Positions 35,113-43,166 of a DNA stretch of 64,000 nucleotides are shown here, one piece after another. The translations under genes and the position numbers were made by a program. A model generated the notes under the pieces. The model did no database searches. It saw nothing but the letters and a program-made list of their open reading frames with translations, and had not been told where the DNA came from. Origin of the DNA: Allofournierella sp. (GTDB lineage: Bacteria > Bacillota > Clostridia > Oscillospirales > Ruminococcaceae); the NCBI GenBank assembly GCA_020025635.1, contig JAHHRU010000007.1, forward strand, positions 1 through 64,000. The letters are read 5' to 3'. Each line of letters starts with the position of its first letter. Within the stretch, counting starts at the first letter, position 1.

Positions 35113-35736
35113 TTACACAGTGCCGAAGATGCCTTCGATGATGCCGCCGAAGCCGCCGAAGGACAGGGCAGCGGCAGAAGCCGCCACCAGGGTGATGGGC
35201 AGGCCCTCAAAGCACTTGGGGGGCTGTGCATCCTCCAGGCGCTTGCGCACGCCGGAGAAGATCACCATGGCCAGCATGAAGCCAAGGCCCGCGCCGATGG
35301 CGCAGACGATGCTTTCCACAAAGTTGTAGCCGTTGTCGATGTTCAGCACGGTAACACCCAGCACGGCGCAGTTGGTGGTGATCAGGGGCAGGTAAACGCC
35401 CAAAGCCTTGTGAAGCGGGGGCATATACTTGCGCATGATGATCTCAACCAGCTGAACCAGCACGGCGATGACCAGGATGAACACGATGGTCTGAAGATAG
35501 CCCAGATCCCATTTCAGCTGGCCGTCGGGGCCCATGGGGGTGAGCAGGAAATTCTGGATGGGCCAGGTCACGGCGGTGGCCAGGGTCATAACGAACACCA
35601 CGGCGCAGCTCATGCCAAAGGCGGAATCCAGTTTCTTGGAAACGCCCAAAAACGGGCAGATGCCCAAAAACTTGACCAGAACATAGTTGTCCACCAAAAT
35701 CATGGTGAACAGGATGGAAGCAAGTTTCACTGCCAT
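35113..35736 (-). CDS. rnfA: Rnf complex membrane subunit RnfA
   Basis: A 207-residue protein with six hydrophobic segments. ILVDNYVLVKFLGICPFLGVSKKLDSAFGMSCAVVFVMT is the RnfA/NqrE signature, and the conserved Cys in GICPFLG is a ligand of the membrane iron centre shared with RnfE. Its ATG overlaps the rnfE stop codon (TAATG), so the two are translationally coupled. Confidence 0.96.
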   Translation of the reverse strand: MAVKLASILFTMILVDNYVLVKFLGICPFLGVSKKLDSAFGMSCAVVFVMTLATAVTWPIQNFLLTPMGPDGQLKWDLGYLQTIVFILVIAVLVQLVEIIMRKYMPPLHKALGVYLPLITTNCAVLGVTVLNIDNGYNFVESIVCAIGAGLGFMLAMVIFSGVRKRLEDAQPPKCFEGLPITLVAASAAALSFGGFGGIIEGIFGTV

Positions 35737-36401
35737 TATTCACAGCCTCCTTTGCAGCCGGCCGCATTGGGGCAGCCTTCGCAGCCGATGCTGCGCTTTT
35801 TACGGTTGTTGGTTTTGATCTCGATGAACACCACCAGGGCCATCAGGCAGCCGAAGGTGAAAAAGCCGCCGGCAGGGGTGGTCATGAAGGTGAAGTGATC
35901 GATTTCGGAAAGGCCGGGCACCGCCATGCCAAACCAGGTGCCGGCGCCGATGATCTCACGGATGGAGCCCATCAGCACCAGGGTGAGGGTGAAGCCCAGG
36001 CCCATGCCCAGGCCGTCCAGTGCGGAGTCGAACACCTTGTTTTTGGAGGCGAACATCTCGGCACGGCCCAGAATGATGCAGTTCACAACGATCAGGGGCA
36101 GGAACACGCCCAGGGCCTTGTCCAGGTCCGGCACGAATGCCTTTACCAGCATCTGAACGATGGAAACGAAGGTTGCAATCACGGTGATGTATGCCGGCAG
36201 ACGGACCTTATCGGGGATCACGCTGCGCAAAGCGGAAATGGCGATGTTGGAGCAAACCAGCACGAAGGTTGCGGCAACACCCATGCCCAGGCCGTTGAAG
36301 GCCAGGGTGGTAACAGCCAGAGTGGGGCAGGTGCCCAGAACCAGGCGCAGCACCGGGTTCTCCTTCACGAGGCCGTTGGTCAAAATCTGCATTTTTTTCA
36401 T
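35736..36401 (-). CDS. rnfE: Rnf complex membrane subunit RnfE
   Basis: A 221-residue NqrD/RnfE family protein with six hydrophobic segments. NPVLRLVLGTCPTLAVTT carries the conserved Cys. An unusual Cys-rich tail (CEGCPNAAGCKGGCE) follows the last helix. That tail could bind an additional metal or cluster; this is inference. AGGAGG precedes the ATG. Confidence 0.95.
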   Translation of the reverse strand: MKKMQILTNGLVKENPVLRLVLGTCPTLAVTTLAFNGLGMGVAATFVLVCSNIAISALRSVIPDKVRLPAYITVIATFVSIVQMLVKAFVPDLDKALGVFLPLIVVNCIILGRAEMFASKNKVFDSALDGLGMGLGFTLTLVLMGSIREIIGAGTWFGMAVPGLSEIDHFTFMTTPAGGFFTFGCLMALVVFIEIKTNNRKKRSIGCEGCPNAAGCKGGCE

Positions 36402-36419
36402 ATGGAACAGCCTCCTCTC

Positions 36420-37391
36420 TTATGCGTTCATGGCTGCAAAGGCCTGGATGCACTTGCGCACGGCCTTTTTCACGCCGATGGTGGACTGGGTAGCGCCGGC
36501 AATGGTATCCACGCCGTCCAGGCCTGCCTCATCGGCAATGCCGGTGTACTGGCCCAGATACTCGCTGCCGTTTGCCTGATCGCCGATGCCGGGGGTCTGG
36601 CCGGAAACGTCGGCCCAGATGCCCTTGATGGCGCCGGTGCCGTCAAACGCGACCATAACGGTCATGGGGGTGCCGTACTCCCAGCCCATTTCCTCGGCGG
36701 CCAGAACGGTCACGTCACCGTTCTTGTATGCGCCCTTGAGGCCCTCGGGAGTATCCATCGGCTCGACCGGGCCGCCTGCCAGATATTCGGCAGCGGTGTC
36801 TGCGGTCAGCTCGGGCACTTCCTCTTCCACCACTGCGGCCTGGCCCAGGGCAACCTCGGCAAAGCAGTTCACAGCGCTGTTGATGGCAGCCACGGCAGCC
36901 TTGGAGGAAACGGTTGCGCCGGTGATGGCATCCACCGTGTCGCCGATCTTCTGCGCGCCGGACTTGCCCTCAAACTGGGCGGCAAACTTCATGCCGTCCT
37001 CGCTGCCGTCCACCAGCTTCTGGCCGAAGCCGGCAGTCTCGCTGTTTTCCATGAACTGCACCTTCACGATGCTGCCCTCTGCGTCAAAGCCGACAACGGC
37101 GGGCACATCGCCGCCGAAGCCCTTTGCGGAGGCCTGGATGACCCAGCCCGCGCCGTTCTGGGCCTTGAGCACCTTGGAAACACCGGTGGTTTCGAACTCG
37201 GTGATCTCATCAAAATTATCTGCCTCGGGCAGAACCGCCAAAAAGGCTGCGTTTGCGGCAGCAGCCTGCTGCTGGGCAATGATGGGAGCGGTAACGTAGT
37301 TTGCGCCTGCGAGAGCGGCGCTGGACAGGATGCAGATCACGACCAGCACCACAATGGGCTTGACAAGGTCGTTCCAGGTTTTGCCTTTCAT
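36420..37391 (-). CDS. rnfG: Rnf complex flavoprotein subunit RnfG, with two FMN-binding domains
   Basis: A 323-residue protein, longer than the usual ~200. One membrane helix (about 10-32) anchors an exported part. The first FMN_bind domain ends in the flavinylation motif DAITGAT (154-160, T160). A second, after an acidic linker (189-205), has TPGIGD (267-271) and DTIAGAT (295-301, T301). ApbE attaches FMN through phosphoester to such Thr residues, and an apbE gene is at 41985. The start overlaps the rnfD stop by 4 bases (ATGA). Confidence 0.93.
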   Translation of the reverse strand: MKGKTWNDLVKPIVVLVVICILSSAALAGANYVTAPIIAQQQAAAANAAFLAVLPEADNFDEITEFETTGVSKVLKAQNGAGWVIQASAKGFGGDVPAVVGFDAEGSIVKVQFMENSETAGFGQKLVDGSEDGMKFAAQFEGKSGAQKIGDTVDAITGATVSSKAAVAAINSAVNCFAEVALGQAAVVEEEVPELTADTAAEYLAGGPVEPMDTPEGLKGAYKNGDVTVLAAEEMGWEYGTPMTVMVAFDGTGAIKGIWADVSGQTPGIGDQANGSEYLGQYTGIADEAGLDGVDTIAGATQSTIGVKKAVRKCIQAFAAMNA

Positions 37392-38404
37392 GCCGCCTTC
37401 GCCTCCTTCTTCTTTTTCTTCTGGCCCAAAGCCTTCTGGCGGGTCAGGTCATTGATATAGGGAACCAGCAGGTTCATGAACAGGATGGCATAGGAAACAC
37501 CCTCCGGCATGGTGCCGAAGGTGCGGATGCCGAAGGTGACAAGACCCAGGCCGATGCCAAACACCAGCTTGCCCTTCAGGGTGAAGGGGCTGGTAACATA
37601 ATCGGTTGCCATGAACACAGCGCCGAACAGCAGGCCGCCGGCCAGCACCTCATGCAGCACAACAGCGCCCAGGGCCTCGGTGCCCTGGCTCAGGTGATAC
37701 AGAGCGCTGAACACTGCGTAGCTGCCCACATAGGTAAGGGGGATGGCAGCGCTGATGGTGCGGGTGACCAGCAGCCAGGCAAAGCCCAGCAGGATGGCGG
37801 CGGCGCAGGTCTCACCCAGCACACCGCCGTGCACGCCCAGCAGCAGGTCCTTCAGGGGGTAGCTGCCCAGCAGAGAAGCGCCGGAGCCGTCCACCAGCTG
37901 CAAGGGGGTTGCGGCAGCAGCGGCATCCACGCCCAGAGCGGCCATGGTGTCGTTTGCCTTTGCGGGGAAGGTCCAGGTGGTCATGGCACTGGCAAAGCCG
38001 GTGAACAGAACGATGCGGGCCACCAAAGCGGGGTTCACAAAGTTGCAGCCGATGCCGCCGAACAGCTGTTTTGCGATCACGATGGCAATGAATGCGCCGA
38101 TGATGGCGATCCAGATCTTCTGGGCCATGAACACGGGCATATTGAGGCCCAAGATCAGGCCGGTGACCACGGCGGACAGATCGCCCACGGTATTGGGCTT
38201 TTTGGCCAAAAAGCAGTACAGCCACTCAAAGCCAACGCAGGCGGCGGTGGTGACGCCCACCACCAGAAGGGCCTGCCAGCCAAAGATCAGGGCACTTGCC
38301 ACCACACAGGGCAGAAGGGCGATGATCACATTGCCCATCAGGCCCCGGGTCGTGACGTTTTCACGGATATGGGGCGAAGCAGTTACTTTCAACAGATTTT
38401 CCAT
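37388..38404 (-). CDS. rnfD: Rnf complex membrane subunit RnfD
   Basis: A 338-residue polytopic protein with about ten helices (SPHIRENVTTRGLM, the conserved FGGIGCNFVNPALVARIVL). The region that carries the covalently attached FMN in other RnfD/NqrB proteins (D-x-x-S-G-A-T) reads D160-A-A-A-A-A-T166, so the Thr and Asp are kept but SGA is altered. AAGGAGG precedes the start, and the C-terminus is Lys-rich (KKKKKEAKAA). Confidence 0.94.
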   Translation of the reverse strand: MENLLKVTASPHIRENVTTRGLMGNVIIALLPCVVASALIFGWQALLVVGVTTAACVGFEWLYCFLAKKPNTVGDLSAVVTGLILGLNMPVFMAQKIWIAIIGAFIAIVIAKQLFGGIGCNFVNPALVARIVLFTGFASAMTTWTFPAKANDTMAALGVDAAAAATPLQLVDGSGASLLGSYPLKDLLLGVHGGVLGETCAAAILLGFAWLLVTRTISAAIPLTYVGSYAVFSALYHLSQGTEALGAVVLHEVLAGGLLFGAVFMATDYVTSPFTLKGKLVFGIGLGLVTFGIRTFGTMPEGVSYAILFMNLLVPYINDLTRQKALGQKKKKKEAKAA

Positions 38405-38405
38405 A

Positions 38406-39716
38406 TTACTTGCGCGCCTCCTTCATTGCAAAATCCTTGGCCAGGCGCATGGTCTGGGTCACAGGGCGCTTTGCGGGGCACACATAGCTGCAGCTGCCGC
38501 AGAGCATGCACAGGTCAATGTTCAGCTTGCCAAGCTGCTGGGCATCGCCCTTTTTGAAGGCACCGGCGATCTCCACCGGGGACAGGCCCATGGGGCAGGC
38601 CTCGATGCAGCGGCCGCAGCGGATGCAGGCCTGTGCCTGGGGCAGCTGGGCCTTCTGGGCGCTGAATGCCAGGATGCCGTTGTTCTGGCGCAGGATGGGG
38701 CCGGAAAGATCGGCCACAGCAACGCCCATCATGGGGCCGCCCATGATGACCTTGCCCAGCTGAACGTCCTCTTTCAGGCCGCAGAAATCCAGCACATCCT
38801 GAATGGGTGTGCCAATGGGTACTTCCACATTTTTGGGGTTCTTCACAGCATCCCCGTCCACGGTGACACGGCGGGTGACAAGGGGCATGCCGTCAGCCAG
38901 ATAGCGGCCGATGCCGGAAACGGTTGCGGCGTTCAGAACGATGACGCCGGCCTGTGCGGGCAGGCCGCCCTGGGGCACCTCACGGCCGGTCAGGCTCTCG
39001 ATGAGGATTTTTTCAGCGCCCTGGGGATAGCGGCTGGGCAGCGCCTTGACAGACACACCCTCCACGCCCTTCACAAGGGTTTCCATTTTGTCGATGCACT
39101 CGGGCTTGTTGCGCTCAATGCCGATGATGCAGGTCTTGAGCTCCAGGTACTTCATAACAGCCCGGATGCCGCTCATCACGGTATCGCTGTTTTCCAGCAG
39201 CTCACGGGTATCGCTGGTAAGATAGGGCTCACACTCGGCTGCGTTGATGAGCAGAGTGTCCACCGGAGTGCCGGGGCTGAGCTTCACCCAGGTGGGGAAG
39301 CCGGCGCCGCCAAGGCCCACAAGGCCGCTGTCTGCAACGGCTTTCACAAAGCTTTCCCTGTCGGCAACTTCCGGGGCTTTGCAGCTGGGGTCCGGGGTCT
39401 GCTGGCCATCGGTTTCGATCACAACGGCCGGGCAGCTCATTCCGTTGGATATCCGGTAAGTATCCAGGGCCTGAACGGTGCCGGATACGCTGGAATAGAT
39501 GCTTGCGCTGATTCCTTCCGGTGCCTTGCCCACAAGGGTGCCTACCTGAACGGTGTCGCCTTTCTTGACGACCGGCACACAGGGCTTGCCGATGTGCTGC
39601 ACCATGGGAAAAATGACCTTTGCGGGCACAGGCATCTTTTCGGTTGCCATGGCCGCGGTCCCTTTCTCATGAGGCACACGGGCACCCAGCGCCGCACGCT
39701 TCAATTTTTTGAACAT
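38406..39716 (-). CDS. rnfC: Rnf complex NADH-side subunit RnfC
   Basis: A 436-residue protein with the NAD/FMN-binding NqrF/NuoF-like fold (LVGLGGAGFPTWVKL, NAAECEPYLTSD) and two C-terminal [4Fe-4S] motifs (CIRCGRCIEACP and CMLCGSCSYVCP). It passes electrons to NAD+. Start 39716 (MFKKLKRAALGARVPHE) is chosen because GGGGGA precedes it; six codons upstream an ATG lacks a ribosome site. First gene of the operon. Confidence 0.95.
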   Translation of the reverse strand: MFKKLKRAALGARVPHEKGTAAMATEKMPVPAKVIFPMVQHIGKPCVPVVKKGDTVQVGTLVGKAPEGISASIYSSVSGTVQALDTYRISNGMSCPAVVIETDGQQTPDPSCKAPEVADRESFVKAVADSGLVGLGGAGFPTWVKLSPGTPVDTLLINAAECEPYLTSDTRELLENSDTVMSGIRAVMKYLELKTCIIGIERNKPECIDKMETLVKGVEGVSVKALPSRYPQGAEKILIESLTGREVPQGGLPAQAGVIVLNAATVSGIGRYLADGMPLVTRRVTVDGDAVKNPKNVEVPIGTPIQDVLDFCGLKEDVQLGKVIMGGPMMGVAVADLSGPILRQNNGILAFSAQKAQLPQAQACIRCGRCIEACPMGLSPVEIAGAFKKGDAQQLGKLNIDLCMLCGSCSYVCPAKRPVTQTMRLAKDFAMKEARK

Positions 39717-39793
39717 AGTTCCATGTTCCCCCATTTCTCATTTTACGGAAGATCGCACAGCAAATAAAAACGCGCAATCGCCCATTCTTTTTT

Positions 39794-39821
39794 ATTGTAA
39801 CATTTTTACTGTAAGAGTCAA
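39794..39821 (-). promoter_or_regulatory. Promoter of rnfCDGEAB
   Basis: On the minus strand TTGACT (39821-39816) and TACAAT (39799-39794) with a 16-base spacer, giving a leader of about 75 bases. The 39717-40019 gap otherwise contains only this and the divergent promoter at 39893-39922. Confidence 0.7.
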
Positions 39822-39892
39822 CCATCTTACCTGTTTTTACAGCTTTGTTATGTTTTTCACGGTTTTTTACGCTTTTTCGCCGCAAAATCCAT

Positions 39893-39922
39893 TTGCACAT
39901 CTGTTTTGCATTGTGGTATAAT
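39893..39922 (+). promoter_or_regulatory. Promoter of the small membrane protein gene
   Basis: TTGCAC (39893-39898) and TATAAT (39917-39922) with an 18-base spacer. Confidence 0.65.
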
Positions 39923-40019
39923 ATCTGTATCCAGCCAAAGGCCTTTTGGGGGCCTTCGGCAAACCAGCTCTGCCGCTCTTTTTGGGGGCCGGCAGCGTTT
40001 CAAGGAGGTTTCTGCCCTT

Positions 40020-40154
40020 ATGAAAATGTTCGTCAAACTGCTTGTGTTCCTGTCGGCGCTGACTGCCGCTTTGGTGGGGCTCTCCCTACTGGCAGAGGAA
40101 AAAGAAAACCGCTATATCTCGGTGTATGATTCCGACGATGATCTCCCGTTCTGA
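40020..40154 (+). CDS. Small membrane protein (44 aa)
   Basis: A 44-residue peptide with a basic start (MKMFVK), one hydrophobic helix (about 7-24) and an acidic tail (EEKENR, DSDDD). Start 40020 follows AAGGAGG; an in-frame ATG at 39906 would include the promoter. It is divergent from rnfC. I cannot place it in a family; it may be a small membrane regulator or accessory subunit. Confidence 0.65.
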   Translation: MKMFVKLLVFLSALTAALVGLSLLAEEKENRYISVYDSDDDLPF

Positions 40155-40257
40155 GTTTTCCCGGCATCCTCCCGGCCCCTTTTGAGCGGCCGGGTTTTCT
40201 TTTCCCTGTTTTTTCCCCTCAAAACCCTGTTTATATAAATGTAAAGGAGTTTTTCAG

Positions 40258-40644
40258 ATGAAAGCCCATATCCGCAAAAATCTGCCCTCGGCAGTCGTAT
40301 GGAATTTAAAGGACCTTGCCCCTGTAAAACAGGTGTGCGCCGAGCTGGGCCTTGCCCTTGTGGAAACCGCCGAGCAGGACCTGGACCGCTGCCTGGGCGA
40401 GATCCTGGGGCTTCCCGGCCGGTATCAGGCCGGGCTGCACACCCCGAAGGGGGATTTCCCCGCCGCCCTCATCCTGCACGGCCTTGCCGATGCCCAGCTG
40501 GACACCCTTCTTGCCCGCCTGCGGGAAAAAGAGATCTCGATCCCTTTGAAGGCCGTTGTCACCGACACCAACCGCCAGTGGCCGCTGGGCGCCCTTTTGC
40601 AGGAGCTGTGCGAGGAGCGGGCCGCTTTTGAGGCCGGCAGGTAA
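40258..40644 (+). CDS. DUF3783 family protein
   Basis: A 128-residue soluble protein. The C-terminal part (LILHGLADAQLDTLLARLREK, IPLKAVVTDTNRQWPLGALLQELCEER) matches the DUF3783 motif, whose function is unknown. The N-terminal 60 residues are less conserved. AAAGGAG precedes the ATG. It may be co-transcribed with the small membrane protein 103 bases upstream. Confidence 0.7.
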   Translation: MKAHIRKNLPSAVVWNLKDLAPVKQVCAELGLALVETAEQDLDRCLGEILGLPGRYQAGLHTPKGDFPAALILHGLADAQLDTLLARLREKEISIPLKAVVTDTNRQWPLGALLQELCEERAAFEAGR

Positions 40645-40689
40645 GCCTGTCCTTTCCCCTTTTTTCATTATTTTGAAACCCTTTTTTAA

Positions 40690-40718
40690 TTGACAATTCC
40701 AAAACGAACTTTTATAAT
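40690..40718 (+). promoter_or_regulatory. Strong promoter of the FMN-binding-like lipoprotein gene
   Basis: TTGACA (40690-40695) and TATAAT (40713-40718), both consensus, with a 17-base spacer. The leader contains a GTGAGG/CCTCAC hairpin (40755-40772). Confidence 0.8.
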
Positions 40719-40801
40719 GAGTAGCTGATAGCCCGTGAGGTTATTTTACGAGTGTGAGGTCAGTCCTCACATCCAATCATGACAAAAAGGAGAAAAAGAT
40801 C

Positions 40802-41908
40802 ATGAAAAAAGCACTTTCTGTTGTTCTTGCTCTGGTCCTGGCTCTGAGCCTGGTTGCCTGCGGCGGCGAAGCTCCTGCTTCCGAACCCGCTTCCACTCCC
40901 GCTGAGACTTCTTCTGAGGCTTCTTCCGAAGCTTCTGCTCCCGCTGAGGATGTTTCCGCTCCCGCTGCTGAAGGCGGCGTGAAGACCGGCCTTGGCATCG
41001 TTGCCAACGGCGCCGTTAAGGGCGAAGCTTCTGCTGACGGCAACGGCAAGGTTCAGTCCAACACCACCACCGCTGCTGTTCTGGTTGACAGCGAAGGCAA
41101 GATCCTGGACTGCAAGCTGGATGTTGCCCAGACCACTACCGAGTACACCACCGAGGGCAAGGTCGTTGCCACCGAAGATTTCCGCACCAAGATGGAAAAG
41201 GGTGCTGACTACGGCATGGTCAACGCTTCCGGCATCAAGAAGGAGTGGGACGCTCAGGCTACCGCTTTTGCTGAGTATGTGATCGGCAAGACCGCTGAGG
41301 AAGTCAAGGCCATCCCCCAGCTGGGCGAAGACAAGCACAGCGGCCCCGATGTGGCTGACCTGGCTGCTTCCTGCACCATGAACGTTACCGATTTCAAGGC
41401 TGCCATCGCTGCTGCTGTTGAGTCCGCTCAGGATCTGGGCGCTCAGGCCGGCGACAAGCTGGGCATGGGCGTTGTTACCAACATGCCTGCTTTCTCCAAC
41501 AAGGACGCTTCCGCTGACGGCGAAGGCTCCATCCAGCACGACACCACTGTTGCTGTTACCACCACCAATGCCGACGGCAAGCTGACCAGCAACCTGTTCG
41601 ACGTTACCCAGACCAAGTACACCGTTGCCGCTGACGGCAAGGCTACCTGCACCACCGAGACCGTGACCTCCAAGCACGCTCTGGGCGCTGACTACGGCAT
41701 GGTCAATGCTTCTTCCATCAAGAAGGAGTGGTTCGAGCAGGCCGATGCCTTCATGGCTTATGTGAACGGCATGACCGCTGCTGAGATCGAGGCTATTCCC
41801 CAGCTGGGTGCTGACAAGCACAACGCTGCTGACGTTGCCGATCTGGCTGCTTCCTGCACCATGGACGTTACCGATTTCAAGGCTGCTCTGGTAAAGGCTG
41901 CTAAGTAA
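40802..41908 (+). CDS. Lipoprotein with two FMN-binding-like repeats
   Basis: A 368-residue lipoprotein. The signal ends in a LVAC lipobox (C20), followed by a Ser/Ala/Glu/Pro linker (22-58). Two repeats (about 62-206 and 219-366) share GADYGMVNAS-IKKEW, AIPQLG-DKH and DVADLAASCTM-VTDFKAA. The last segment corresponds in position to the flavinylation site of FMN_bind domains (DxxSGAT) but reads DLAASCT (186-192 and 347-353). Codon use is very biased (GCT, GAC, AAG) compared with neighbours, and the promoter is consensus, so expression should be high. apbE follows. Likely a surface electron-transfer flavoprotein. Confidence 0.8.
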   Translation: MKKALSVVLALVLALSLVACGGEAPASEPASTPAETSSEASSEASAPAEDVSAPAAEGGVKTGLGIVANGAVKGEASADGNGKVQSNTTTAAVLVDSEGKILDCKLDVAQTTTEYTTEGKVVATEDFRTKMEKGADYGMVNASGIKKEWDAQATAFAEYVIGKTAEEVKAIPQLGEDKHSGPDVADLAASCTMNVTDFKAAIAAAVESAQDLGAQAGDKLGMGVVTNMPAFSNKDASADGEGSIQHDTTVAVTTTNADGKLTSNLFDVTQTKYTVAADGKATCTTETVTSKHALGADYGMVNASSIKKEWFEQADAFMAYVNGMTAAEIEAIPQLGADKHNAADVADLAASCTMDVTDFKAALVKAAK

Positions 41909-41931
41909 TCGCTGACAAAACAAGGCTTTTT

Positions 41932-41962
41932 GGCCCGGCCCCTTTGCGGGCCGGGCCTTTTG
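41932..41962 (+). terminator. Terminator between the lipoprotein gene and apbE
   Basis: GGCCCGGCC pairs with GGCCGGGCC, followed by TTTT. Partial read-through into apbE would give high lipoprotein and low ApbE levels. Confidence 0.75.
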
Positions 41963-41984
41963 ATTTAAGGAAGGAACTTTACCC

Positions 41985-43076
41985 ATGCACAAACGAGTTC
42001 TGGCCCTGGCGCTTGCCCTGTGCCTGGCGCTTGGCCTTTTCGGCTGCGGCGCGGCCCCTGCGGCCGAAAGCCAGCCGGAAACGGCACCTTTTGAAAAATA
42101 CACCGCCACCTGGTTCGACGTGTTTGACACCGTAACCACCGTTTTAGGCTACGCCGAAAGCGAAGAGGCCTGGAACCGGCAGATGGATGCCCTGCACGCA
42201 GACCTGACGGCCTACCACCAGCTGTATGACATCTACCATTCCTACGAGGGCCTTGTGAACCTGCGGGACGTGAACCTGACGGCCGCCCAAGCCCCGGTGG
42301 AGGTGGATGCCCGCATCTTTGCCATGCTGGCCGAGGCAAAGGAGCTTTGCCGCATCACCAACGGCCAGATGAACATTGCCCAAGGCCAGCTGTACAGCCT
42401 TTGGCACGAAAAGCGGGACCAGGCCGAACAGGACCCCCAGAAGGCCGCCCTGCCCGACCCGGATGCCCTGAAGAAGGCGGCGGCCCACGGCAGCATCGAC
42501 GATCTGGTGCTGGACGAAAACGCCTCCACCGTGTTCTTTGCGGACCCAGAAATGCGCATCGACGTGGGCAGCGTGGGCAAGGGCTACGCAGTGGAAATGG
42601 CCGCTCAGGCCGCCCAGCAGCGGGGCCTTTCCAGCGCCCTCATCAGCGTGGGAGGCAACCTGCGCTCCATCGGCACAAAGCCGGACGGCACTAAGTGGAC
42701 CGGCGGCGCCCAGAACCCCTGGCAGGGCATTGCGGGCATGCCGGAAGATGCCTACCTGCGGGTGGTGGAGCTGGAGGACACGGCCCTTGTGACCAGCGGC
42801 GATTACCAGCGCTTTTTCACGGTGGAGGGCAAGCGCTATCACCACCTGATCGACCCGGACACCCTCTACCCCGCCGGATTTTATTCGGCCGTGAGCGTGC
42901 TGGGGCCGGATTCCGGCCTGGCCGACTGCCTTTCCACCGGCCTTTTCTGCATGGAATTCGACGAGGGCCTGGCCCTTGTGGAAGGCATGGAAGGGGTGGA
43001 AGCCATGTGGATGTTCCCGGATGGCAGCCTAAAGTTCTCCTCCGGGTTTGAAAGCCGCTGCAAAAGCACAAATTGA
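41985..43076 (+). CDS. apbE: FAD:protein FMN transferase ApbE
   Basis: A 363-residue lipoprotein-type ApbE (lipobox LFGC, C21). Family motifs are FDTVTTVLGY near the start, RIDVGSVGKGYAVE, SVGGNLRSIG and TSGDYQRFF followed by YHHLIDPDTLYPA. It transfers FMN from FAD to Thr/Ser in target motifs. Probable targets in this window are RnfG (T160, T301), perhaps RnfD and the preceding lipoprotein. AAGGAAGGA precedes the ATG. Confidence 0.93.
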   Translation: MHKRVLALALALCLALGLFGCGAAPAAESQPETAPFEKYTATWFDVFDTVTTVLGYAESEEAWNRQMDALHADLTAYHQLYDIYHSYEGLVNLRDVNLTAAQAPVEVDARIFAMLAEAKELCRITNGQMNIAQGQLYSLWHEKRDQAEQDPQKAALPDPDALKKAAAHGSIDDLVLDENASTVFFADPEMRIDVGSVGKGYAVEMAAQAAQQRGLSSALISVGGNLRSIGTKPDGTKWTGGAQNPWQGIAGMPEDAYLRVVELEDTALVTSGDYQRFFTVEGKRYHHLIDPDTLYPAGFYSAVSVLGPDSGLADCLSTGLFCMEFDEGLALVEGMEGVEAMWMFPDGSLKFSSGFESRCKSTN

Positions 43077-43089
43077 ACAGACAAAGAGA

Positions 43090-43120
43090 ATGGATGGTCT
43101 ATATGAGCCATCCATTTTTT
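43090..43120 (+). terminator. Terminator of apbE
   Basis: ATGGATGG pairs with CCATCCAT, followed by six Ts. A TATAAT for the next gene is at 43125-43130. Confidence 0.75.
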
Positions 43121-43166
43121 GTGTTATAATAGGGCCATCGAAAACATTTCAAAGGAAGTGCATTGT

